From contig JAHEDI010000007.1 of NCBI GenBank assembly GCA_024641305.1, forward strand, positions 1 to 64,000: 64,000 nucleotides of DNA, read 5' to 3'. Within the stretch, counting starts at the first letter, position 1. Each line of letters begins with the position of its first letter. This DNA is from a bacterium. GTDB taxonomy: Bacteria; Actinomycetota; Acidimicrobiia; Spongiisociales; JAENVV01. The position numbers were made by a program, and so were the translations under genes. Shown piece after piece: positions 47,078-54,785 of this stretch. The notes below the pieces were generated by a model. That model worked only from the letters and a program-made list of their open reading frames with translations. It searched no databases and had not been told where the DNA came from.

Positions 47078-48223
47078 ATGCCGACCAGATCCGACGTCAT
47101 GGAGACACTCAAGGGTGTCATCGATCCAGAATTGGGAAGCGACCTCGTAGACCTGGGAATGATCCAGGACGTCCACGTGAGTGCCGAAGGGGTCGTCACG
47201 ATCGATCTAGCCCTCACCATCGCCGAATGCCCGATGCGAAACCAAATCGAATCTGACACTACCCGTAAGGTCGGGTCCCTGCCCGGGGTCACCCGGGTCG
47301 AGATTCGAACGACCGCCATGACCAAGCAGCAACGAGCCGACCTGATGTCGACCGCCCGTTTTCGGGTCAGGGAGCGGGCTGAGCCGACCAAGCTGTCGCC
47401 GACGACCAGGGTGATCGCGGTGAGTTCGGGCAAGGGCGGAGTCGGAAAGTCATCGGCCAGTACCAACCTGGCACTCGCCACCGCCGCCATGGGATATCGG
47501 GTCGGATTGCTTGACGCCGATATTTGGGGTTTCTCGATTCCACGAATGCTCAACATCACGGAACGAATCACCGCCAACGAGGAACGGAATCTGGTTCCGG
47601 TGGAAGCCTACGGGCTCAAAGTGGTGTCGACCGGACTCATTGTCGAGTCCGAGGAGACCGCCCTCATGTGGCGGGGCCTTATGCTGTCAAAGGCCCTCGA
47701 GCAGTTCCTCAAACAAGTGGAGTGGGGGGAACTCGACTACCTCTTCCTCGATATGCCGCCGGGGACCGGTGATGTCCAGATGGCTCTCACCCGACTCCTT
47801 CCCCAGGCCGAGATGATCGTGGTGACCACCCCCCAACAAGCCGCCCAAAAGGTCGCCATCCGGGTCGCCGACATGGCCCGTCGCTCGTTCATGCCGGTGG
47901 TTGGGGCACTCGAGAACATGACGCACTTCGTGTGCGACCACGGGGATATCTACGAATTGTTCGGATCCGGCGGTGGGGCGGAACTCGCCGAGGTTCTCAA
48001 CGTCCCCCTCATCGGTTCGATCCCGATCGACCCGCAGATGGTCGCAGGCGGTGACAACGGGTTACCGGTTGTCGTTCACGCCCCCGACAGTCCCTCCGGC
48101 CGAGCGTTTCGAGAAGCGGCCGCCCGACTGATCGAAATCGTGCCGCCCGCCCAGGACGAAACCTGCACCGGACGAATCGCCAAGTTGCTCGAAGCGCTAC
48201 CAGTAACTAGTCACTCCGAGTAA
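47078..48223 (+). CDS. mrp: Mrp/ApbC-type Fe-S cluster carrier ATPase
   Basis: A P-loop ATPase acting in Fe-S cluster transfer. 381 residues: N-terminal MIP18/DUF59 domain (1-85, VIDPELGSDLVDLGMIQDV) and a ParA-like domain with the deviant Walker A SSGKGGVGKSS near 110, DADIWGFSIPRML and LDMPPGTGDVQ. The usual CxxC near the C-terminus is reduced to one Cys (HFVCDHGDIYELFG), so a bridging cluster would need another ligand. ATG 47078 is chosen from TACTAT 6 nt upstream. Divergent from erpA. Confidence 0.93.
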   Translation: MPTRSDVMETLKGVIDPELGSDLVDLGMIQDVHVSAEGVVTIDLALTIAECPMRNQIESDTTRKVGSLPGVTRVEIRTTAMTKQQRADLMSTARFRVRERAEPTKLSPTTRVIAVSSGKGGVGKSSASTNLALATAAMGYRVGLLDADIWGFSIPRMLNITERITANEERNLVPVEAYGLKVVSTGLIVESEETALMWRGLMLSKALEQFLKQVEWGELDYLFLDMPPGTGDVQMALTRLLPQAEMIVVTTPQQAAQKVAIRVADMARRSFMPVVGALENMTHFVCDHGDIYELFGSGGGAELAEVLNVPLIGSIPIDPQMVAGGDNGLPVVVHAPDSPSGRAFREAAARLIEIVPPAQDETCTGRIAKLLEALPVTSHSE

Positions 48224-48263
48224 CTTCTAAACCGCCCCCAAGTTAACCGGCCCTCCTGACCGA

Positions 48264-48390
48264 TATAAGAAAAGAACGTGCCAAAGGAACCAGGGACCGG
48301 TTGGGAGTCATCCGAAGAGATGCTCCCCCTCCGGAGCTCTCAAGAAACAGTGAAGGACCGATCCTCCGTTATCGGTCCTTCACTCGTTTT
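48264..48390 (+). ncRNA. Candidate small RNA between mrp and the M23 gene
   Basis: TTAACC (48243) and TATAAG (48264-48269) form a possible promoter. A hairpin follows (GGGAG-T-CATC at 48303-48312 with GATGCTCCC at 48319-48327), then a possible GCTCC/GGAGC hairpin with a C-rich loop. The strong terminator at 48350-48383 ends the unit. Predicted length is about 110 nt. No good reading frame fits. C-rich loops recall 6C-type RNAs, but I cannot assign a family. Confidence 0.35.
48350..48383. terminator. Strong bidirectional terminator after mrp and M23 gene
   Basis: A perfect 13-bp stem (48350-48362 with 48371-48383) with an 8-nt loop, followed by TCGTTTT on the plus strand and TGTTTCTT on the minus strand. 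Confidence 0.85.
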
Positions 48391-48449
48391 GGATGCTGGC
48401 CGCCGTGCAACGCCAGACTCCCTGACTCAACAACGCGTCAGGACCGGGT

Positions 48450-49538
48450 TCAACCACACAAGGAACGGACGAGCGGGGTCGGGTTAACGGCTGACCCACC
48501 ACCTGGGTGATACTCGAAGTGGAGGTGCGGCACGTTGGCGGGAGCGTTGCCGGTGGTTCCAACCTCCCCGACCTTGGTACCCGCCGAGACATGCTGACCT
48601 TTGGATATTCCCGAAGCGAACGAGTCGAGATGGGCATAATAGAAATCATCACCAGAGTCGCCCTTGAACCAGATCGTGATGCCACCAATGCCACCATTGC
48701 CCATCCGGGATATGGTTCCCGCTTCGATCGCTACGAGAGCGGTACCTCGGGCCGCAAGCATGTCAACGCCCTTGTGACTGCGACCACCCGACCGCGACGC
48801 TCCCCAGGTATCGGAAAAGGCCACCACGCCCTGGACGGGGCACGTGCGGCCTGACACGACCACAGGTGGCGGAGCTCCCCTATCGCTGCTATTGCCGCCT
48901 CCGGCGGCGATCCGGGCGGCCTCGGCGAGTCGAAGCCGCTCCTGCTCAGCAGCCAGACGAGCCGCCTCCTGGGCCTGCCATTCGGTGTAGATCTCGTTGT
49001 ACTGCGACTGAGCAGCTTCGAGCGTCTGGTTCAACTCTTCGGCGGTCGCCTCCAGCTTGACATTCGCCTCCTTCTGGGAGGCCCGGGCTGCGGCCAGGTC
49101 CGCCTCAATCCGGGCGATATCGCGCTCCAAGATTGCCAACTGATTCAGCAGAGCTTGGTCGTCGTCGCTGGCATCGCGCAGATACGCCAACCCTGCCTCC
49201 ATGTCTGACAGCGAGCCGGCTCCGGTAAACAGCGGAAGATGGTTTCCCAGTGCTCCGATGTACATGTCAACAGCCCGTTCGGTGGCCACCACCCGGGTTA
49301 GCTCCATCTGACGGTCCAATTCGGCTGCCTGACTTTCTGCCCCAGCAATCAGCCAATCAAGGTGTTCCGTCTCCTCAAGGGCAGCTTCGTAGGCCGCCGC
49401 CAGCGCCTGCACCTCGTCCCGGACCGCAATCAACTCGCCTTTCGCCTTCTCCAACTCCTCCGGGGTGACCTCTCCGCGCGCTGGCAAGGCCACAACAAGA
49501 ATCAGGAGGAAGGCCAGTGGGAACAGTCGACGCATCAT
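48450..49538 (-). CDS. Secreted M23 peptidase with coiled-coil domain
   Basis: A cell-wall endopeptidase or amidase activator of the EnvC/PcsB kind. 362 residues: signal peptide (MMRRLFPLAFLLILVVALPARG), a long coiled coil (about 25-215) and a C-terminal LytM domain with SHKGVDM and PHLHFEYH zinc ligands. The ATG at 49538 overlaps the MBL stop as ATGA; the in-frame codon further upstream would spoil the signal peptide. Last gene of the fxsA operon. Confidence 0.92.
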   Translation of the reverse strand: MMRRLFPLAFLLILVVALPARGEVTPEELEKAKGELIAVRDEVQALAAAYEAALEETEHLDWLIAGAESQAAELDRQMELTRVVATERAVDMYIGALGNHLPLFTGAGSLSDMEAGLAYLRDASDDDQALLNQLAILERDIARIEADLAAARASQKEANVKLEATAEELNQTLEAAQSQYNEIYTEWQAQEAARLAAEQERLRLAEAARIAAGGGNSSDRGAPPPVVVSGRTCPVQGVVAFSDTWGASRSGGRSHKGVDMLAARGTALVAIEAGTISRMGNGGIGGITIWFKGDSGDDFYYAHLDSFASGISKGQHVSAGTKVGEVGTTGNAPANVPHLHFEYHPGGGSAVNPTPLVRSLCG

Positions 49539-50323
49539 GCGCGAACCATCTCGACCAGTGACCCCCATAGGTCCGACGCACCAGCTTCGCCGAACGTAAT
49601 CAGCCCGTCGTCGGTCAGCTTGCGGAGATGGGCTGCTACCGACAGTGCCGCGACCCGGTGCAACTCCTCGGGAACATCCTTGTATACCTCGATGACGACG
49701 TCTCCGACCGATCCAGCCCCATCCTGCAAGGCGTTCACGATCTCTTTTTCTCGCTCCATCCGGTGGGAAATGTAGTAGTCGATTACTTCCTGAGGGTTGT
49801 CGATCTCCGGGCCATGGCCGGGCAACAACTTCGAAAGGGAAACCGATTGGAGTCGTTCAAGCGACGCCAGGTAGCGGGTCAGGTCTTCGATCATCACGGT
49901 CGAGCCACCGATGATGTGATCACCGGTGAACATGGTGGTACCAAGCAGCAGGCAAATGTGATCGTCGGCATGGCCGGGGGTGTAAAGAACCTCGAGCGTC
50001 TCACCCTCCACTTCGATGTGATCACCCTCCCGGACCAGGTCGGTCGGGGCGAACTCCGGTCCGGGTGCAAATCCGTAGACCGGGGCATCAACTTCGAGCC
50101 CGAGCGGATTGGCCAGCGGGGCGTGATCGGGATGGGTGTGGGTGACAACGATCGCGGCGGTTCGGCGATCGCCGATCGCCTCGAGAATCCGGTCGCGATG
50201 TTCAGGAATGACGGGTCCCGGGTCGATTACCAGGGCGCGTGTTTCGCCTCCAAGCACATAGGTGTTGGTACCGGCCCCGGTAAACAAACCGGGATTCGGA
50301 GCGAGAAGATGGACAATGTTCAT
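49535..50323 (-). CDS. Metallo-beta-lactamase-fold hydrolase (LACTB2-like)
   Basis: A 262-residue hydrolase with the zinc motif VVTHTHPDHAPL near 60, a second His in LYTPGHADDH, Asp in FTGDHIIGG and LLPGHGPEI. The C-terminal winged-helix-like part (HRMEREKEIVNAL ... HLRKLTDDGLI) is typical of LACTB2-type proteins, whose relatives are endoribonucleases or thioesterases. The substrate is unknown. Operon member with 4-nt overlaps on both sides. Confidence 0.88.
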   Translation of the reverse strand: MNIVHLLAPNPGLFTGAGTNTYVLGGETRALVIDPGPVIPEHRDRILEAIGDRRTAAIVVTHTHPDHAPLANPLGLEVDAPVYGFAPGPEFAPTDLVREGDHIEVEGETLEVLYTPGHADDHICLLLGTTMFTGDHIIGGSTVMIEDLTRYLASLERLQSVSLSKLLPGHGPEIDNPQEVIDYYISHRMEREKEIVNALQDGAGSVGDVVIEVYKDVPEELHRVAALSVAAHLRKLTDDGLITFGEAGASDLWGSLVEMVRA

Positions 50324-50949
50324 GCTGGTCCTGCTTGACGACGCCTTATATCGGCTTCCTGGTCGATTTCTCCAGCGAATCGACCAAGAATGGCACCCTG
50401 TAAAGCGACGTCGACCGTTCCATAGTGGTCCAAATACCGCAGATGCGCAACCGTCGGCGAGACCATCTGCAGTTCGCCACCCGCCCAGCTTCGCAATGCG
50501 CGGGCGGGTTCAAACCAACCGGCACTAATCAGCTCTCGATCGTCGATGCGCAAAACGCTGCCCGCCGGCGCCACCGCAAGATAGAACCGTGTATCAAAAC
50601 GGATACCGGACCGTTCGGGCGTCACCCACCTCGACAGGTACACGACATCGTCATATGCGAAATCTTCCACCGACCGTTGCTCGGCCAGCGGTCGGCCGGG
50701 ATCAACCGGGCTGCCGACCCGGTCGGCCAGGAGCAGTCCAACCTCTTCGAAGGTCTCACGAATGGCCGCCGCCTTGAATGGATCGGGAGCCCGCCGATCG
50801 GTGTCGTCAACTCCGCCTCCGGGAAACACCGAGGCACCTGGTACGAACGGCGACCCGTGTGACCGCTTCGCCAAGAGCACCTCGATGCCGGCCCGGCCAT
50901 CACGAACCACACAGGCGGTGGCAGCCGGTCGAGGAACCGACGGGGTCAC
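50320..50949 (-). CDS. Nudix hydrolase
   Basis: A 209-residue Nudix protein. The Nudix box is interrupted by a short insert: VFPGGGVDDTD then AAAIRETFEEVGLLL, with the catalytic Glu residues. N-terminal ATACVVRDGRAGIEVLLAKRSHGSPFVPGA fits the fold. It resembles the other Nudix gene at 34473 but is smaller. The GTG start overlaps the fxsA stop (GTGA); the stop overlaps the MBL start. Confidence 0.87.
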   Translation of the reverse strand: MTPSVPRPAATACVVRDGRAGIEVLLAKRSHGSPFVPGASVFPGGGVDDTDRRAPDPFKAAAIRETFEEVGLLLADRVGSPVDPGRPLAEQRSVEDFAYDDVVYLSRWVTPERSGIRFDTRFYLAVAPAGSVLRIDDRELISAGWFEPARALRSWAGGELQMVSPTVAHLRYLDHYGTVDVALQGAILGRFAGEIDQEADIRRRQAGPA

Positions 50950-51305
50950 CTGGTGGATCTCCGCTGTACATACGTGGTCAATCGATCACGAACCACTCTA
51001 CGAACCAGCGGGGCCATCAGTGAGAATCCGACCAGGTCAGTCAAGAGTCCGGGAGTCAACAAAAACGCCCCACCCACCAGAATCAGCGCCCCGTCTGCCA
51101 GTTCGCCGGCCGGCAGCTTCCCTTGTTGAAATGCGGCTCCGATCGCTCTCCAGGCGTTGGTTCCTTGCCGCTTCACCAGATAGGCACCGATCAAGCCGGT
51201 GACCACGACGATTCCGAGGGCTATCTCCCAACCGATGACGCCGGACAAATAGACCAGCAAGCCCATCTCGAGGGCGGGTATCACGATGAAGAGGACCGGC
51301 AGCAT
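50946..51305 (-). CDS. fxsA: FxsA family membrane protein
   Basis: A 119-residue inner-membrane protein of the FxsA family (suppressor of F exclusion of phage T7 in E. coli). It has membrane segments at about 3-21, 24-42 and 73-92, with PALEMGLLVYLSGVIGWEIAL and GALILVGGAFLLTPGLLTDLVGFSLMAPLVRR, the conserved PGLLTD motif. TAGGCT 8 nt before the ATG suggests a leaderless message. First gene of a four-gene operon; divergent from selA. Confidence 0.92.
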   Translation of the reverse strand: MLPVLFIVIPALEMGLLVYLSGVIGWEIALGIVVVTGLIGAYLVKRQGTNAWRAIGAAFQQGKLPAGELADGALILVGGAFLLTPGLLTDLVGFSLMAPLVRRVVRDRLTTYVQRRSTR

Positions 51306-51313
51306 GCGCCGAA

Positions 51314-51319
51314 AGCCTA
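51314..51319 (-). promoter_or_regulatory. Candidate -10 TAGGCT, leaderless fxsA
   Basis: TAGGCT on the minus strand ends 8 nt before the start at 51305. Confidence 0.35.
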
Positions 51320-51324
51320 ACGGG

Positions 51325-51330
51325 TACCAT
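51325..51330 (+). promoter_or_regulatory. Candidate -10 TACCAT, leaderless selA
   Basis: TACCAT ends 8 nt before the ATG at 51339; only 5 bp separate it from the fxsA element. Confidence 0.4.
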
Positions 51331-51338
51331 TACCAACC

Positions 51339-52676
51339 ATGACTCTCCGTGACCTGCCTTCGGTCGATGCGCTCGCCAGACAACTCAACGGAATCCCCCG
51401 GGTCGTAGCCACCGAGGTGGCCCGTTCGTCCCTTGAGGAGGCTCGACGTCTCCTGGTTGACGGCCAGCCCGCCGACGCCAGCGAGATCGCCGCCGCCCAC
51501 GCCCGAAGGCTCGCCAGGCTCAAATTCCGGTCACTGATCAACGCCACCGGCGTGCTGCTCCACACCAACCTTGGCCGGGCCCCGGTGCACCCTGACGCCG
51601 TTCGGGCTGCCGCTGAGGCAACTCTGGGGTATGGCAACCTCGAATTTGACCTCGACCAGGGTGAACGAGGCGGGCGGGGTGCCTATGTGCACGAATTGCT
51701 CATGGCTTTGACCGGCGCAGAAGCTGCCCTGGTCGTCAACAATAACGCGGCCGCGTTGCTACTGGCCCTGGCCACGCTTGGAACGTCAAAAGGGGTCGTA
51801 GTCTCGCGAGGTGAACTGATCGAGATTGGCGGGTCATATCGGCTCCCCGAACTCATGGCGGCATCCGGCGCAGAGATGATCGAAGTCGGAACCACCAATC
51901 GGACCAGAATCGCCGATTATGCGCAAGTGGCACCAGCTGCGGGCCTGCTTCTGAAAGTCCACCCGTCGAACTACCGGGTGGTCGGCTTTACCGAATCAGC
52001 CGCCAGCCAGGAACTCGTCGAACTTTCCCGCCGCAGCGACGTACCGTATGCCTACGACGTCGGTTCCGGTCTGGTAGATGAGACCAGCCCCTGGATCTCC
52101 GGACCTCCCCCAAACTGGCTGGCAGGAGAACCTGGCGTACGTCAGGAAATCGACCGGGGAACTGGCCTCGTCATGTTCTCCGGAGACAAACTCTTTGGCG
52201 GACCGCAGGCCGGGATCATGGTCGGCGAAAGCCACCTCATCAAACGCATCAAGTCACATCCGATGGCCAGAGCCATGCGCGTGCCAGGACCGACCCTGGC
52301 GGCCCTGGCGGTAATCACCGAAATGTACCTGGACGGGCGGGCCCTCGAGATCCCGTTCTGGAGGATGGCAACTGCCCCATACGAACACCTTGAAATTCGG
52401 TTGCAAGCCCTACTCGACGCGGGCATCCCGGGCACGATCATCGAAAGCACCTCGTTGTTGGGAGCCGGGTCGGTGCCCGGAATGACCGTGGCATCACCAG
52501 CACTCCAGGTCACCGCTCAAGCCGATCGGCTGTGGGACGAGCTGTTGGCCGCCGAACGCCCACTGATCGGACGGCGGGAGGCAGGGGCCTTCCTCGTCGA
52601 CCTTCGATCGGTCAACCCCGACGAGGACGCATCGGTGGCCGCCACGTTGCGGGCTGCTGTCGCCGCATGCCAGTAG
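51339..52676 (+). CDS. selA: L-seryl-tRNA(Sec) selenium transferase
   Basis: A PLP enzyme that converts Ser-tRNA(Sec) to selenocysteyl-tRNA using selenophosphate. 445 residues with RSLINATGVLLHTNLGRAPVH near 65, the PLP-site MFSGDKLFGGPQAGI (catalytic Lys at about 283) and GDATVASPALQ-like C-terminal parts. It overlaps selB by 10 nt. selD and selC (tRNA-Sec) are not in the window. Confidence 0.97.
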   Translation: MTLRDLPSVDALARQLNGIPRVVATEVARSSLEEARRLLVDGQPADASEIAAAHARRLARLKFRSLINATGVLLHTNLGRAPVHPDAVRAAAEATLGYGNLEFDLDQGERGGRGAYVHELLMALTGAEAALVVNNNAAALLLALATLGTSKGVVVSRGELIEIGGSYRLPELMAASGAEMIEVGTTNRTRIADYAQVAPAAGLLLKVHPSNYRVVGFTESAASQELVELSRRSDVPYAYDVGSGLVDETSPWISGPPPNWLAGEPGVRQEIDRGTGLVMFSGDKLFGGPQAGIMVGESHLIKRIKSHPMARAMRVPGPTLAALAVITEMYLDGRALEIPFWRMATAPYEHLEIRLQALLDAGIPGTIIESTSLLGAGSVPGMTVASPALQVTAQADRLWDELLAAERPLIGRREAGAFLVDLRSVNPDEDASVAATLRAAVAACQ

Positions 52677-54460
52677 TCGGTACCGCGGGCCATGTGGATC
52701 ATGGCAAATCCACACTCATCCAGGCACTGACCGGCCGGGACCCCGACCGCCTCGCCGAAGAAAAAACTCGTGGGTTGACGATCGACCTTGGTTTTGCCTG
52801 GACTGATCTTGACGGAATCGAGGTGTCATTTGTTGACGTTCCCGGCCACGAACGGTTCATGAAGAACATGCTGGCCGGCACAGAGGCAATCGACATCGCC
52901 ATCCTGGTCGTGGCTGCCGACGAGGGCTGGATGCCCCAGACGGAAGAACACCTCGCGGTCCTCGACCTCCTCGGGGTTTCCCTCGGCGTCGTCGCCATAA
53001 CCAAGACCGATCGGGTTGATCCCGAATTGCTCGAACTCGCCGAACTGGAGATCGAAGAACAGGTGGCAGGCACCGCCTTCGAGACGGCCCGACTCATCGC
53101 AGTGTCTGCGATGAACGGCGACGGACTCGACGACCTTCGTACCGAGCTGCGGTCGCTCTGCGAACAAGCCGAGACCCGACGGATCCTCAAAGATCCAGCG
53201 TTGTGGGTTGATCGCTCCTTCAGCATCGACGGCGCCGGAACCGTTGTGACCGGGACGCTTCTGGGCGGTCCTCTATCAGTTGGCCAGACGCTTTCGGCCT
53301 GGCCGGGTGGTCACTCGGTTCGGATTCGCACGTTGCACAGCCATGAGCAGACCCACGAAACGGTTTTCGCCGGTCGGCGCACGGCCGCCAATCTGGTCGG
53401 GATAACCAGGGATCAGATCGCCAGAGGGTCGCTCCTTTCCCCTTCACCGTGGCCGACCAGTTCTTCGTTCAGTGTGGTTATGCGACCTGCTCGATACGCA
53501 GATGACGTCGGCGAGCGAGGGGCCTACCACCTCCATATGGGATCCGGTTCGTGGCCGGTCGAGCTCCGACCGTTGACCGGCAACGAGGACCCTGACGTTG
53601 GAAATCCGATGACGGCGCTGATCAGGTCTGAAATCCCACTTCCGGTCCGGGTCGGGGAGCGCTTCATCCTGCGCGAAACCGGTCGGCAATCGGTGGTTGC
53701 CGGAGGTCGCATCGTCGATCCGGCCGCCCCCCGTCGGGCGGCAGAAGCTCGCCAGGCGCTTCGTCAACTAGAAGGAATCCTTGAAGCCGATCAGAACGAT
53801 GCCGCCACCCAACTTCTTGACGCCCGCGGCATCTGCACCGTCCATGAACTCGCCGGTTGGACGGGCGGCGGGTACCCCCGCACCGGTCTCACACGCGGCG
53901 ATGTGGCCATTTCCGTCGGGCGGGTAGCCGAATTGCTGACCTCGGCGGTGCACGATGTTGCCGCTTTCCATCACGAACACCCATTACGAGAGGGGATGCC
54001 GGTCGCCAGTCTGGCAAGTCGCCTCAACCTTGACATCGACACCACCCGAGCACTCCTTGCCATGGACGACCGGGTGCGCGACGACGGACCGACCACCGCC
54101 CTGATTACGTTCAACGCCGGTCTGACGGACACTCAGGAATCGCAACTCATAACGGTCATCGGTCAACTGACAACCGCCGGATTTAACGTGCCAAGGCTCG
54201 ACGAACTCAACCTCGACCGCGAACTGCTCCACATAGCGCTCCGGGAAGGCAGGCTGGTCCGAGTCTCAGATGATCTGGTGTTCCTCCCCGACCAAATCGA
54301 GGCCATCGGGAGCCGGCTACGAGAATTGCCCACCCCGTTCGGGGTGGGCAATTTCAAGGATGTCATTGGAGTATCGCGCAAGTACGCAGTGCCACTGCTC
54401 GAGTACTTCGACGCGCTTGGAGTTACCCAACGCGTCGGGAACGATCGGATCCTGCGCTAG
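52667..54460 (+). CDS. selB: Selenocysteine-specific elongation factor SelB
   Basis: Delivers Sec-tRNA to UGA codons that carry a SECIS element. 597 residues: GTPase domain starting VVGTAGHVDHGKSTLIQALTG, with DVPGHERFMKNML and TKTDR, then beta-barrel domains and C-terminal winged helices for mRNA hairpin binding. The start at 52667 lies inside the selA end; the open frame upstream is not coding. Its stop shares CTAG with the convergent whiB gene. A functional Sec system is implied, but no target gene is recognised here. Confidence 0.96.
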   Translation: MPVVGTAGHVDHGKSTLIQALTGRDPDRLAEEKTRGLTIDLGFAWTDLDGIEVSFVDVPGHERFMKNMLAGTEAIDIAILVVAADEGWMPQTEEHLAVLDLLGVSLGVVAITKTDRVDPELLELAELEIEEQVAGTAFETARLIAVSAMNGDGLDDLRTELRSLCEQAETRRILKDPALWVDRSFSIDGAGTVVTGTLLGGPLSVGQTLSAWPGGHSVRIRTLHSHEQTHETVFAGRRTAANLVGITRDQIARGSLLSPSPWPTSSSFSVVMRPARYADDVGERGAYHLHMGSGSWPVELRPLTGNEDPDVGNPMTALIRSEIPLPVRVGERFILRETGRQSVVAGGRIVDPAAPRRAAEARQALRQLEGILEADQNDAATQLLDARGICTVHELAGWTGGGYPRTGLTRGDVAISVGRVAELLTSAVHDVAAFHHEHPLREGMPVASLASRLNLDIDTTRALLAMDDRVRDDGPTTALITFNAGLTDTQESQLITVIGQLTTAGFNVPRLDELNLDRELLHIALREGRLVRVSDDLVFLPDQIEAIGSRLRELPTPFGVGNFKDVIGVSRKYAVPLLEYFDALGVTQRVGNDRILR

Positions 54461-54702
54461 CTGGCTCGCACCCGGCGGTCGACCTCGGTCGTCCCACCCC
54501 AGATGCCGTACGGTTCGCGAATCTCCAGTGCATAGGAGACACAGTCACCCTGAACCGGGCATACATCGCAAATGGCCTTGGCCCGCGACTCGCGACGCTC
54601 GCGCTCATCCTTCTTTTCGAACGTGCTCGGAGGGAAGAACAGGTGTGAATGGTTACCCCGGCAAAGCCCTTGAATCTGCCAGTCGCCGATGGCCAAACTC
54701 AC
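54457..54702 (-). CDS. WhiB family Fe-S transcriptional regulator
   Basis: An 81-residue WhiB-like protein: first Cys in GLCRG, then ICDVCPVQGDCVSYAL giving the Cys-x2-Cys-x5-Cys cluster motif, and the turn GIWGGTTEVDRR that contacts the sigma factor and DNA. The GTG at 54702 is chosen because GAGGAGG lies 6-7 nt before it; an in-frame GTG two codons upstream is too close to it. Monocistronic, convergent with selB. Confidence 0.95.
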   Translation of the reverse strand: MSLAIGDWQIQGLCRGNHSHLFFPPSTFEKKDERERRESRAKAICDVCPVQGDCVSYALEIREPYGIWGGTTEVDRRVRAS

Positions 54703-54785
54703 AATCACTCCTCCTCAGGATCGCCTTGGTACCTTCGGGAAACTACCACCCACCCTGCCGGGCCGCCAGGAAAATTTTAGGAGGC

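Noticed and set aside
48224..48449. Search for tRNA-Sec (selC) here and in other gaps.
   Set aside because: No structure with an 8-bp acceptor stem, long variable arm and TCA anticodon was found.
48278..48487. A 69-codon GTG frame in the mrp-M23 gap.
   Set aside because: It reads through a perfect terminator hairpin, has no ribosome site and ends inside the M23 gene.
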